A stretch of DNA of 60,687 bases from an uncultured Dietzia sp. (GTDB taxonomy: Bacteria > Actinomycetota > Actinomycetes > Mycobacteriales > Mycobacteriaceae), in the NCBI RefSeq assembly GCF_937873725.1, contig NZ_CALMYY010000099.1, positions 1 to 60,687 on the forward strand. Reading direction: 5' to 3'. A program made the translations under genes and the position numbers. Shown here piece after piece: positions 8,716 to 16,727 of the stretch (within the stretch, counting starts at the first letter, position 1; every line of letters starts with the position of its first letter). A model generated the notes under the pieces. That model saw only the letters and a list, made by a program, of their open reading frames with translations, ran no database searches and was not told where the DNA came from.

Positions 8716-10659
8716 GTGACCACCGAGTTCCCCCACGCGTTCTCCCCCTTCTCGCTCGGCCCGCTCACCCTGCGGAACCGTCTGGTCGCTCTCCCGGCGG
8801 GGACGAGCATGGCGACGGACGGCGTCCCGACGCACGGCGACCAGGAGCACTTCGAGCGGCTCGCCGCCGGCGGGGTGGGGCTCATCGTGGGCGGGGCGAC
8901 CGTCGTCCACCCCTCGACCACGCTCCGGTCCCGCAAGCTCGTCGAGGCGTACATCGACGAGGTGGTCCCCGCGCTGACCGAGAAGGCGGCGGCGGTCCAC
9001 CGGCACGGCGCCAAGATCATCGGTCAGCTGTGCCACCTGGGTAGGGAGTTCATCGGCGGCGAATCCGACTCCCCGCCCACCGCGCCCTCCCCACTCAAGA
9101 CCGCGCGCGACGCCTACCCGCCGCACGAGTTGTCGGTCGAGGAGATCGCCGACATCGTCGAGGGCTGGCGGGTGTCCGCGGCCAACCTCGCCCGGGCGGG
9201 GTACGACGGCGCCGAGATCCACGCCGCGCACGGCTACCTGCCGGCCCAGTTCATGTCGGAGCTGACCAACCTGCGGACCGACGCCTACGGCGGACCCTTC
9301 GCCGCCCGCATGCGTTTCCTCGACGAGGTGGTGGCGGCCATGCGGGAGGCGATGCCCGAGGGCATGGTCCTGGGCGTGCGGCTCAGCGGCGAGGAGGAGA
9401 TCCCCGGCGGGATGGGGATCGAGGACTGCGTCCGGATCGCGCGTCACCTGGCCGCCTCCGGCGCGATCGACTACTTCAGCATCACCCACGGCACCCGCGG
9501 CAAGTACGTCAAGGACGCCACGCACCCGGACGCGGTCGCGGTCGACTCGGCCGCCCGGGTCCGCGCCGAGACCGGCCTCCCGGTGCTCGTGGGGCAGCGC
9601 ATCCGCGACGCCGCCACCGCCGACCACATCGTCAAGAGCGGCAAGGCCGATCTGGTGGGCATGGCCCGGGCCCTGCTGGCCGACCCGGAGCTGCCGAACA
9701 AATCGGCCGAGGGGCGGCTGGGCGAGGTCCGCGGCTGCCTGGGGATCAACCAGGACTGCCGCGCCTTCGATCCGCACCTGCACTGCGCGGTCAACGCCGA
9801 GATCGGCCGCGGCCGGCTCCCGGGCGTCGGGGTCCGCGCGGACACGATCAAGGACGTCTACGTGATCGGCGGCGGGCCCGCCGGGCTGGAGGCCGCGCGC
9901 GTCGCCGCCGGCCGGGGTCACCGGGTGACCGTGTTCGAGGCCGCGGCCGAGCTGGGCGGTGCGGTCCGCGTGGCCGCGCGGTCCCCCCACCGGGCCACGA
10001 TCATCGACGTCGTCGACTACCTCTCCGGGGAGATGCGTCGCCTCGGGGTGGACGTCAACCTGGGAGCGGAGATCGGGCGGGACGATCTGGCCGAGCTCGT
10101 CGACGCGGCCGACCACGTCGTCGTCGCCACCGGCTCCCGCCCCGACCCGGTGCGGGGGAGCGGGCGCGGACCCGCCGTCGTCACCGTCGACGACGTCCTC
10201 ACCGGGCGCGTCCCCGACGCGCCGGGGCGCGCCGTGGTCTACGACGAGAGCGACGGCTTCTGGCCCGCCTCCGGCGCCGCGGGGGCGCTGGGGGCGCGCG
10301 GGTGGGACCCCAGGGGGGTGCCCCCCCTCCCCGCCCTGGCCTCGGGGCTCCCCGCCGAGAGCGTGGGGCCGCTGCTCGGCCGGTTGGGCTCCGCGGGCGC
10401 GCGGTTCCACGTGGCCACGGGGCTGGCGTTGCCCCTGTCCGACGACGACGAGGTGGGCGGCCTCCAGCCCGTGTTCGGCGGCGAGGCGACCGCCCTGGAC
10501 GCGGACCTCGTGGTGTGGCACCGGCCCCGCGCGGCGGTCGACGGGTTGGCCAGGGCGCTCGGGCGCCGCGACGACGTCAGCGTGATCGGGGACTGCCTGG
10601 CCCCGCGCCGGATCAGCCACGCGATCGCCGAGGGCTACCGGGTCGGTGCGGAGATCTGA
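8716..10659 (+). CDS. NADH:flavin oxidoreductase / 2,4-dienoyl-CoA reductase family, with altered Fe-S motif
   Basis: A 647-residue protein with an Old Yellow Enzyme TIM barrel (1-335: QLCHLGRE near 105, NLRTDAYGG near 187) followed by a linker and an FAD/NAD(P) domain (GGGPAG at 385-390). The family architecture is that of 2,4-dienoyl-CoA reductase, trimethylamine dehydrogenase and BaiCD/BaiH. The 4Fe-4S motif between barrel and FAD domain normally has four cysteines (CxxCxxxC...C); here Cys341, Cys348 and Cys357 remain but the second position is Ile344. The cluster may be incomplete, be held by a different ligand or be lost. GTG start with GAAGAGG six bases upstream. Confidence 0.87.
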   Translation: MTTEFPHAFSPFSLGPLTLRNRLVALPAGTSMATDGVPTHGDQEHFERLAAGGVGLIVGGATVVHPSTTLRSRKLVEAYIDEVVPALTEKAAAVHRHGAKIIGQLCHLGREFIGGESDSPPTAPSPLKTARDAYPPHELSVEEIADIVEGWRVSAANLARAGYDGAEIHAAHGYLPAQFMSELTNLRTDAYGGPFAARMRFLDEVVAAMREAMPEGMVLGVRLSGEEEIPGGMGIEDCVRIARHLAASGAIDYFSITHGTRGKYVKDATHPDAVAVDSAARVRAETGLPVLVGQRIRDAATADHIVKSGKADLVGMARALLADPELPNKSAEGRLGEVRGCLGINQDCRAFDPHLHCAVNAEIGRGRLPGVGVRADTIKDVYVIGGGPAGLEAARVAAGRGHRVTVFEAAAELGGAVRVAARSPHRATIIDVVDYLSGEMRRLGVDVNLGAEIGRDDLAELVDAADHVVVATGSRPDPVRGSGRGPAVVTVDDVLTGRVPDAPGRAVVYDESDGFWPASGAAGALGARGWDPRGVPPLPALASGLPAESVGPLLGRLGSAGARFHVATGLALPLSDDDEVGGLQPVFGGEATALDADLVVWHRPRAAVDGLARALGRRDDVSVIGDCLAPRRISHAIAEGYRVGAEI

Positions 10660-10689
10660 CCGCGGCGCGGTCGGCGAGACGAGACGAGG

Positions 10690-11664
10690 ATGACCATGAT
10701 CAAAGGCTCTACGCCCGCAGAGATGCAGGCATGGCAGTGGACGGGGACGGGACGCCCGCTGACCCTGGCGACCGTCCCGGTGCCGGCCCCCGGCCCGGGG
10801 GAGGTGCTCCTGAGGGTCCGCGCGGCCGGGATGTGCCACTCGGACGTCGGGGAGCTCGACGAGCCCTCGTGGGCGGAGAACATCCACCGGTGCCCCATCA
10901 CGCTGGGGCACGAGATCGCCGGCGAGGTCGTCTCGCTCGGCACCGGGGTCACCGGGGTGTCGGTGGGAGACCGCTGCGGCGTGCACCCGCTCGGGGTGAC
11001 GGTGCCCGGGTACGGCCGCGACGGGGGCTACGCCGCGTTCCACGTGGCGCCGGCCGCCGACCTGGTCCCGCTGCCCGACGGGCTGTCCTACGAGCTGGGG
11101 GCGCTGGGGACCGATGCGGGGATGACCTCGCACCACGGTGTCGCCGTGGTGGCGGGGGTCGGGGCCGGCGACCGGGTGGGGATCATCGGCCTCGGTGGGC
11201 TGGGCCAGATCGGCGCGAGGATCGCGGTGCTCCTGGGCGCCGAGGTGCACGCGGCCGATCCCAGCCCCGACGCGCGCCGGCTGGGCGAGGGGCTCGGCGT
11301 CACGAGGGTGGTCGCCGACGCCGCGGAACTGGCCGGCGCGGACCTGGACTCCGTGATCGACTTCGCCGGATTCGCCGCCACCGCGCAGGCGGCCGTCCGC
11401 GCGATCCGGGTGGGCGGGACCGTGGTGATGATCGGGATGGGGGCCCACACCACGGAGCTCGTCACCGCGGACGTCATCCACGCCAAGGCGATCATCCGGG
11501 GCTCCTCCGGGGGCACCAAGGCCGACATCGAGGCCGTCTACCGCTACCTGGACGCCGGGCGGATCGTCCCGGTCGTCGAACACCTGACCTTCGACCGGGT
11601 GGCCGAGGGCATCGACAGGCTCCGCGAGGGTCGGGTCACCGGCCGCCTCGTGGTGACCATGTGA
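10690..11664 (+). CDS. Zinc-type alcohol dehydrogenase lacking the structural zinc lobe
   Basis: A medium-chain dehydrogenase of 324 residues, shorter than usual (340-370). The catalytic zinc ligands are present (GMCHSD, GHE), as is the NAD fold (IGLGGLGQIG). Where the four structural-zinc cysteines normally lie, the protein reads CGVHPLGVTVPGYGRDGGYAAF, with a single cysteine, so the lobe is absent. Probable oxidation of a secondary alcohol or beta-hydroxyacyl intermediate. It is 30 nt after the flavoprotein gene and 61 nt before an SDR gene, in one operon. Two consecutive-start ATGs (10690 and 10696) are possible. Confidence 0.85.
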   Translation: MTMIKGSTPAEMQAWQWTGTGRPLTLATVPVPAPGPGEVLLRVRAAGMCHSDVGELDEPSWAENIHRCPITLGHEIAGEVVSLGTGVTGVSVGDRCGVHPLGVTVPGYGRDGGYAAFHVAPAADLVPLPDGLSYELGALGTDAGMTSHHGVAVVAGVGAGDRVGIIGLGGLGQIGARIAVLLGAEVHAADPSPDARRLGEGLGVTRVVADAAELAGADLDSVIDFAGFAATAQAAVRAIRVGGTVVMIGMGAHTTELVTADVIHAKAIIRGSSGGTKADIEAVYRYLDAGRIVPVVEHLTFDRVAEGIDRLREGRVTGRLVVTM

Positions 11665-11725
11665 TCCCCGGTCCCGGCACCGTCAGCGCACCACCGAGTC
11701 AACCGACCAGAAGAGGACAGACATC

Positions 11726-12520
11726 ATGACCACCGCACACACGAGCAGGTTCGAGGGAAAGGTCGCCGTGGTGACCGGGGCGGCCTCGGGCATCGGCGCC
11801 GCCGTCGCGAGGCAGCTGGCGGCGGAGGGGGCCCGGCGGGTCCACGTGGTGGACCTCGCGGCGGGGGCGGCGGGGGCGGTCGCCGCGGAGGTCGGGGGGA
11901 CCGCGCACGGCGTCGACGTGGCCGACCCCGACGCGGTCCGTGCGCTGTTCGAGGCGATCGTGGGCGCGGACGGGCGGGTCGACGTGGTGGTCCACGCGGC
12001 CGGGATCGACGACCCCGTGGCCAAGGGGCACATCTACGAGGCCGCCGAGAAGGGGGAGCCGGTCGACGTGCTGTCCCGGCTCGAGGACTCCGCGTGGCGG
12101 CGGATTCACGCCGTCAACCTCGACGGCACCTTCCACATCCTCCGCGAGGCCGTCCGCGCCATGCGGGGCGGCGGCGGGGGAGCGATCGTCACGGTCGGCT
12201 CCTCCGCCGCGTTCGACACCCTCGTCGGCTACCCGCACTACGCCTCCTCCAAGGCGGCGGTCCACGCCCTGAGCCAGTCCGTCGCCAAGGAGGTCATCCA
12301 CTTCGGCATCCGGGTGAACACCGTGGCCCCGGGCCCGGTGGACACCGCCATGGCCGCCCGCACACCGGAGTCGGTCCGCAGGCGCATGAACGAGGGCAGC
12401 GCGTTCGGCTACGCCACGGCGGAACAGCTCTCGGAGAGCATCTGCTACCTCGCCTCGGACCAGGCGTCCAACGTCGTGGGCGCGGTGCTGCTGAGCAACG
12501 GGGGCCGTTTCACCGTCTGA
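11726..12520 (+). CDS. Short-chain dehydrogenase/reductase
   Basis: Classical SDR of 264 residues with the cofactor motif TGAASGIG near residue 18 and the catalytic YxxxK as YPHYASSKAA. The sequence between beta-4 and the NLDGTF helix has an insert of about 20 residues (GHIYEAAEKGEPVDVLSRLE) compared with FabG-like enzymes, which may line the substrate pocket. The acidic VVDLA after beta-2 suggests NAD rather than NADP preference. The ATG has a GAGGAC site upstream. Last gene of the 7352 operon; the next gene has its own regulated promoter. Confidence 0.88.
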   Translation: MTTAHTSRFEGKVAVVTGAASGIGAAVARQLAAEGARRVHVVDLAAGAAGAVAAEVGGTAHGVDVADPDAVRALFEAIVGADGRVDVVVHAAGIDDPVAKGHIYEAAEKGEPVDVLSRLEDSAWRRIHAVNLDGTFHILREAVRAMRGGGGGAIVTVGSSAAFDTLVGYPHYASSKAAVHALSQSVAKEVIHFGIRVNTVAPGPVDTAMAARTPESVRRRMNEGSAFGYATAEQLSESICYLASDQASNVVGAVLLSNGGRFTV

Positions 12521-12543
12521 TCTCCCGCGCGGCCGCCGTTCCC

Positions 12544-12589
12544 TGGACAAAGTGTGACTGGTCTCATACGATGAACTGAATTGAGTTCA
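12544..12589 (+). promoter_or_regulatory. Promoter and perfect TGAACT operator of the first binding-protein gene
   Basis: -35 TGGACA (12544-12549), 17-nt spacer, -10 TACGAT (12567-12572), then TGAACTGAATTGAGTTCA (12572-12589). This is the best copy of the repeat: both half-sites are perfect and only the central GAATTG departs from strict symmetry. The operator starts on the last base of the -10 box. Confidence 0.8.
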
Positions 12590-12625
12590 AATCGGTGGAC
12601 TCGATCTGCTCGAAAGGGAACATCC

Positions 12626-13681
12626 ATGAGGTTCACCAGGATCGCCTCCGCGACCGCGGGGCTCGTCACCGCCGCGCTCGTGCTGTCGGCATGCAGTACG
12701 GGCGGGGGCTCGGAGTCCGAGCTCGCCGGGTCGTGGGACGAGATCGTCGCCGCGGCCAACGAGGAGGGCAGCGTGACGATCTACTCCAACCACGCCCCCG
12801 CCAACCTCGAGGCGCTCAAGGTCGCGTTCGAGCAGGAGTACCCGGGGATCGATCTGACGTACGTCCGCGGCACGGACACGGATCTCCTGCCCAAGGTCGA
12901 GGTGGAGAACCAGACCGGGAACGGGGTGGCCGACGTCCACATGACGACGGACGCCGGGTGGATCAGCCGCAGCCTCGACTCGGGCCAGTACTCGGTCGAG
13001 GTCGTGGCGCCCGGTCTCGAGAATCCCGACTACCGGGCCGAGGACGGCGTGCTCGAGGACACCTTCTTCGTCTCCAGCGCGACCTCGATCGGGCTCGCGT
13101 GGAACACGACGAACGTGCCGGAGGGTCTGGAGTCCCCCGAGGACCTGTTGGACCCGCGCTTCGACGGCAAGGTCGGCGTCGTGAGCCCGGCCGGGTTCCC
13201 CGCGGTGGTCCACATCTACCGCCGCATGGACATCGACTACGGCACGGACTTCGTCCAGCGCCTGTCGGAGGGCGGACCCCGGATCTACTCCAGCGGGCCG
13301 GGGGTCACCCAGGCGCTCGCGTCGGGCGAGGTCTGGGCCGCCCCGGGTGCGTCCATGGACGTCCTGGTCGAGCGGGACAAGGGCGCGCCGGTCGACTTCG
13401 CGCTCCCGGAGAACCCGATCGGCATCCCGTTCTACTCTCACGTCCTGTCGGCGGCGCCCAGCCCCAACGCGGCGCAGGTCCTGGCGGACTTCATGATCTC
13501 CGCCAAGGGGCAGGCGGCCCTGTCGAAGAACTACATCGCCGTTCTGCCGGGCATTCCGGGAACCGGCGTCGAGGGGTCCGACGTGGTGGCCCAGGACATC
13601 GAACTGGCGGACCCGGACACCCTGGAGCCCGACGCCGTGCAGGCGTACGTGGCCGAGTGGGAGGGCCGGTTCATCGGCTGA
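12626..13681 (+). CDS. ABC transporter solute-binding lipoprotein (Fe/organic-acid class)
   Basis: A 351-residue precursor with a basic N-terminus, hydrophobic stretch and lipobox LSAC, so it is exported and lipid-anchored. The mature part starts with SWDEIVAAANEEGSVTIYSNH and contains VADVHMTTDAGW and DPRFDGKVGVVSP, features of the SBP_bac_6/AfuA-like class. Members bind ferric iron, thiamine, phosphonates or carboxylates, and the typical ferric tyrosine pair is not evident, so an organic ligand fits the context better. The start follows GAAAGGGA. It is a clear tandem paralogue of the next gene, with its own operator. Confidence 0.88.
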   Translation: MRFTRIASATAGLVTAALVLSACSTGGGSESELAGSWDEIVAAANEEGSVTIYSNHAPANLEALKVAFEQEYPGIDLTYVRGTDTDLLPKVEVENQTGNGVADVHMTTDAGWISRSLDSGQYSVEVVAPGLENPDYRAEDGVLEDTFFVSSATSIGLAWNTTNVPEGLESPEDLLDPRFDGKVGVVSPAGFPAVVHIYRRMDIDYGTDFVQRLSEGGPRIYSSGPGVTQALASGEVWAAPGASMDVLVERDKGAPVDFALPENPIGIPFYSHVLSAAPSPNAAQVLADFMISAKGQAALSKNYIAVLPGIPGTGVEGSDVVAQDIELADPDTLEPDAVQAYVAEWEGRFIG

Positions 13682-13734
13682 GGTGGGGCAGGGGCACCCG
13701 AAAGTGGGTCTCCCATGTTCACGCCCGTGAGGTA

Positions 13735-13781
13735 TTGCGTGCGGGTGACCCACGTCATATAGTTTACCTGAAGTAAGTTCA
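13735..13781 (+). promoter_or_regulatory. Promoter and operator of the second binding-protein gene
   Basis: -35 TTGCGT (13735-13740), 17-nt spacer, -10 TATAGT (13758-13763), then TTACCTGAAGTAAGTTCA (13764-13781). The right half AGTTCA is perfect; the left half TTACCT keeps four of six bases. The spacing relative to the -10 box is the same as at 17920. Confidence 0.72.
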
Positions 13782-13819
13782 GTTCGGCCCCGGAGAGGGG
13801 CCACCTAGAAGGGGAACAG

Positions 13820-14872
13820 ATGAAGTTTTCCAAGCTCAAGACCGCGGTCGCGGGTGCGGCGGCCATGGCGCTCGTCCTGACCGGCTGCGGGTCCGACGGA
13901 GGCTCGGGTTCCGAGCTCGCAGGCTCGTGGGACGAGATCGTCACCGCCGCCCAAGAGGAGGGGAACGTGACGATCTACTCGACGCATTCCCCCGACAACC
14001 TCGAGAAGCTCAAGAAGGCGTTCGAGGCGGAATACCCGGGAATCACCCTCACCTACGTCCGCGGCACCGACGCGGACATCCTGCCGAAGATCGAGGTGGA
14101 GAACTCCACCGGATCCGGTGTCGCGGACGTCCACATGACGACCGACGCCGGGTGGATCGCCCGCAGCGCCGAGACGGGATACTCCGCGGAGGTCGTCGCG
14201 CCCTCGCTGGACAACCCCGAGTACAACGCCGCCGAGAGCGTCCTCGACGACAAGTTCTTCCTCACCAGCGCCACGGTCTTCGGTCTCGGGTGGAACACCG
14301 CGAACGTGCCGGACGGGCTGAAGACGCCGGACGACGTGCTCGATCCGCGGCTCAAGGGCAAGGTCGGCATCCAGAACCCCAACGGGATCCCGACCTACGT
14401 CGACATGTACCGCAAGATCGACGTGGACTACGGGGCCGGCTTCCTGGCCCGCCTGGCGGAGATGGAGCCGCGCATCTACCCGAGCGCCGTCGCGATCACC
14501 CAGGCCCTCGCGTCCGGAGAGGTGTGGGCGGCCCCGATGGCGGCGAGCAACATTCTCACCGAGCGCGCCAAGGGCGCGCCGGTCGACTTCGCGCTCCCCG
14601 AGAAGCCGTGGGGCGTGCCGTGGTACTCGCACGTGCTGGCCTCGGCCCCGAACCCGAACGCCGCGCAGTTGCTGGCGGACTTCCTCATCACCCCGAAGGG
14701 GCAGGCGGCCATCTCGGCCGACTACCTCTCGGTGCTGCCCGGAGTCCCGGGGACCGGCGTCCCGGGATCCACGGTGACGGCCCAGGACGTCGAGCTGGGA
14801 GACCCCGACACGCTCGATCCCGAGTCGGTCGAGAAGTTCCAGGTCGACTGGGAGCAGAAGTTCCTGCGGTGA
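13820..14872 (+). CDS. ABC transporter solute-binding lipoprotein, paralogue of the preceding gene
   Basis: A 350-residue lipoprotein precursor (lipobox LTGC) closely matching the gene at 12626 along its whole length: SWDEIVTAAQEEGNVTIYSTH, LTYVRGTDADILPKIEVEN and a C-terminal VLPGVPGTGV are nearly the same in both. It differs most around the middle (FGLGWNTANVPDGLKTPDDV and the MYRKIDVDYG region), which may change ligand preference. AAGGGGAA ribosome site. A perfect hairpin directly follows the stop, before the permease gene, and may raise the amount of binding protein relative to the membrane parts. Confidence 0.88.
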   Translation: MKFSKLKTAVAGAAAMALVLTGCGSDGGSGSELAGSWDEIVTAAQEEGNVTIYSTHSPDNLEKLKKAFEAEYPGITLTYVRGTDADILPKIEVENSTGSGVADVHMTTDAGWIARSAETGYSAEVVAPSLDNPEYNAAESVLDDKFFLTSATVFGLGWNTANVPDGLKTPDDVLDPRLKGKVGIQNPNGIPTYVDMYRKIDVDYGAGFLARLAEMEPRIYPSAVAITQALASGEVWAAPMAASNILTERAKGAPVDFALPEKPWGVPWYSHVLASAPNPNAAQLLADFLITPKGQAAISADYLSVLPGVPGTGVPGSTVTAQDVELGDPDTLDPESVEKFQVDWEQKFLR

Positions 14873-14879
14873 CCCATCG

Positions 14880-14916
14880 CCGGCCCGTGGCGCAGCCCCG
14901 CTGCGCCACGGGCCGG
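14880..14916 (+). terminator. Perfect 16-bp hairpin between binding protein and permease
   Basis: Arms 14880-14895 and 14901-14916 are exact reverse complements (CCGGCCCGTGGCGCAG) around the loop CCCCG; no U-tract. It starts 8 nt after the stop. Because no promoter is obvious before the permease, it more likely acts as a partial terminator or as an RNA-stabilising 3' end than as a full stop. Confidence 0.7.
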
Positions 14917-14971
14917 TCGCCCGCTGCCGACATCCCCCCGGCGCATGACTAGAGACAGAGGCCAGACCGAC

Positions 14972-16645
14972 ATGACAAGTCCAGGTTCACGAACGATGTG
15001 GCGACACCGCCTGATGTATCTGCCGCTCGTTCTGGTACTCGGGTACCTGGTCGTGTGGCCGCTGTACAAACTCCAGTCACTCGCGTTTGCCAACGGTGCG
15101 CGCGGCTACCGGTCGCAGTACGGCCGGGCCGACATCATCGACACCCTCCAGACCACGGCGGCGCTCGCGTTCTTCTCCCTCGTGATCGCGATGGTGTGCG
15201 GCACGGTTCTCGCCTTTGCGACAACCCGGCTGCCGCGCCGCATGGGGTTCCTCAGGCTGGTCCCGATCCTGCCGATCGTCATCCCCTCCGTCGCCAACGT
15301 CGTGGGGTTCGCGTTCCTGCTCTCCCCGGGACCCGGCTACGTCAACATCCTGCTGCGGATGCTGCCCTGGTGGACCGACCTGCAGTCCGGCCCGATCAAC
15401 GTGTACAGCCCCACCTGGATCATCATCATCACCGGCTTCAGCCTGACGTCGTTCGTGTATCTCTTCGTCAGCGCCGGGATGCAGAACATCAGCGGCGAGC
15501 ACCTCGAGGCCGCGCAGATCAGCGGGTCCACCACCGTCGGGACGTTCTTCAAGATCGTCCTTCCCCTCCTGCGCCCGTCGCTCATCTACGGCGCCGGCGT
15601 GGCGCTCCTGCTCGGGTTGGGTCAGTTCACCGCGCCCCTGCTGCTCGGTCAGAACGAGGGTGTGAAGGTCCTGGCCACGGAGATGTACCTGCGGGCCTCC
15701 GAGTCGCCCATCAACTTCGCCGCCGCCGCTGCGGCCGGATCTCCCCTGGTCGTGGTGGGCATCCTCGTCGTCCTGGGTCAGAAGGCGCTGCTGGGCAACC
15801 AATCGCGGTTCGTCACGCACGGTGGCAAGTCGTTCTCCCCGGTCGGCGGGTCCTCGCACTGGGCCACGGTGATCGTGGGGCTCTACGGGCTGGTCGCCCT
15901 GATCCTTCCGCTGGCCGGCGTGATCATCGTGTCGCTCACCCCCTACTGGTCCGGGGACCTGTCGTGGGACCTGTTCACCCTGAGCAACTACCAGGCGCTC
16001 TTCACCACCCCGGGGATCGTCGACTCGGTGGTCACGAGTGTCACCACCTCGATCATCGCGGTCCTGATCTGTGTGCCGATCGGCTTCGGCGTGGCCAACC
16101 TCATGGTCCGCAGGCAGGACCTGCGGATCCTCCGCACGGTCGCGGACATCATCACTGCCCTGCCGATGGGCATCCCCGCCGTGATCTTCGGCGTCGGGTT
16201 CCTGCTCACCTACACCGCGCCGCCGCTGATCCTCTACGGCACCAAGGCCGTGATCGTGCTCGTCTACGTGGTCCTGATGATCCCGTTCGCCACCCGGATG
16301 CAGCTGACCGCACTGATCTCGATGGGGGACAAGTACGAAGAGGCGTCGGCGGTCTCCGGGGCCGGGCCGCTGGCCACCATGGCCAGGATCACCCTTCCGA
16401 TGCTCCGTCCGACGATCCTCAGTTCGATCGCCCTGATGTTCATCCTCCTGACCCACGAGTTCGCGGCCTCGCTCATGGTCCGCTCGGCGACCACCCAGGT
16501 GATGGGCACGCTGCTCTACGACCACTGGAGCAACGGCTCCTACACGCTGGTCGCCGCCATGGCGATCCTCATGTCGGCGGTCACGGGTGCCGGCGTGGCG
16601 GTCGCGATGTTGGTGGGCGGCCGCAACGTCCTGGAGAAGCTGTGA
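14972..16645 (+). CDS. ABC transporter permease, two fused membrane domains
   Basis: A 557-residue membrane protein with about twelve transmembrane segments in two halves. Each half ends in an EAA loop that docks on the ATPase: EHLEAAQISGSTTVGTFFKIVLPLLRP near 175-205 and KYEEASAVSGAGPLATMARITLPMLRP near 460-490. This fused arrangement is typical of ferric-iron/2-aminoethylphosphonate/organic-acid type importers (FbpB/AfuB-like). The ATG at 14972 is preferred over one at 14945 because GAGG lies upstream; either is possible. Works with the two lipoproteins upstream and the ATPase downstream. Confidence 0.88.
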   Translation: MTSPGSRTMWRHRLMYLPLVLVLGYLVVWPLYKLQSLAFANGARGYRSQYGRADIIDTLQTTAALAFFSLVIAMVCGTVLAFATTRLPRRMGFLRLVPILPIVIPSVANVVGFAFLLSPGPGYVNILLRMLPWWTDLQSGPINVYSPTWIIIITGFSLTSFVYLFVSAGMQNISGEHLEAAQISGSTTVGTFFKIVLPLLRPSLIYGAGVALLLGLGQFTAPLLLGQNEGVKVLATEMYLRASESPINFAAAAAAGSPLVVVGILVVLGQKALLGNQSRFVTHGGKSFSPVGGSSHWATVIVGLYGLVALILPLAGVIIVSLTPYWSGDLSWDLFTLSNYQALFTTPGIVDSVVTSVTTSIIAVLICVPIGFGVANLMVRRQDLRILRTVADIITALPMGIPAVIFGVGFLLTYTAPPLILYGTKAVIVLVYVVLMIPFATRMQLTALISMGDKYEEASAVSGAGPLATMARITLPMLRPTILSSIALMFILLTHEFAASLMVRSATTQVMGTLLYDHWSNGSYTLVAAMAILMSAVTGAGVAVAMLVGGRNVLEKL

Positions 16646-16727
16646 CGCCGTACCGCGGGTGTACGCCCGCCCTGTTCCGAGTTGTCCCGGCCGAGCGTTC
16701 GCGCCGGCACGAATGTGAGGAAGTCTG

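Noticed and set aside
8599..11583. A 994-codon open frame on the minus strand, and similar long antisense frames at 15077-17035 and 19674-21503
   Set aside because: They lie opposite well-supported genes, have low-complexity Arg/Gly/His-rich products with no domains, and arise from the high third-position GC of the real genes.
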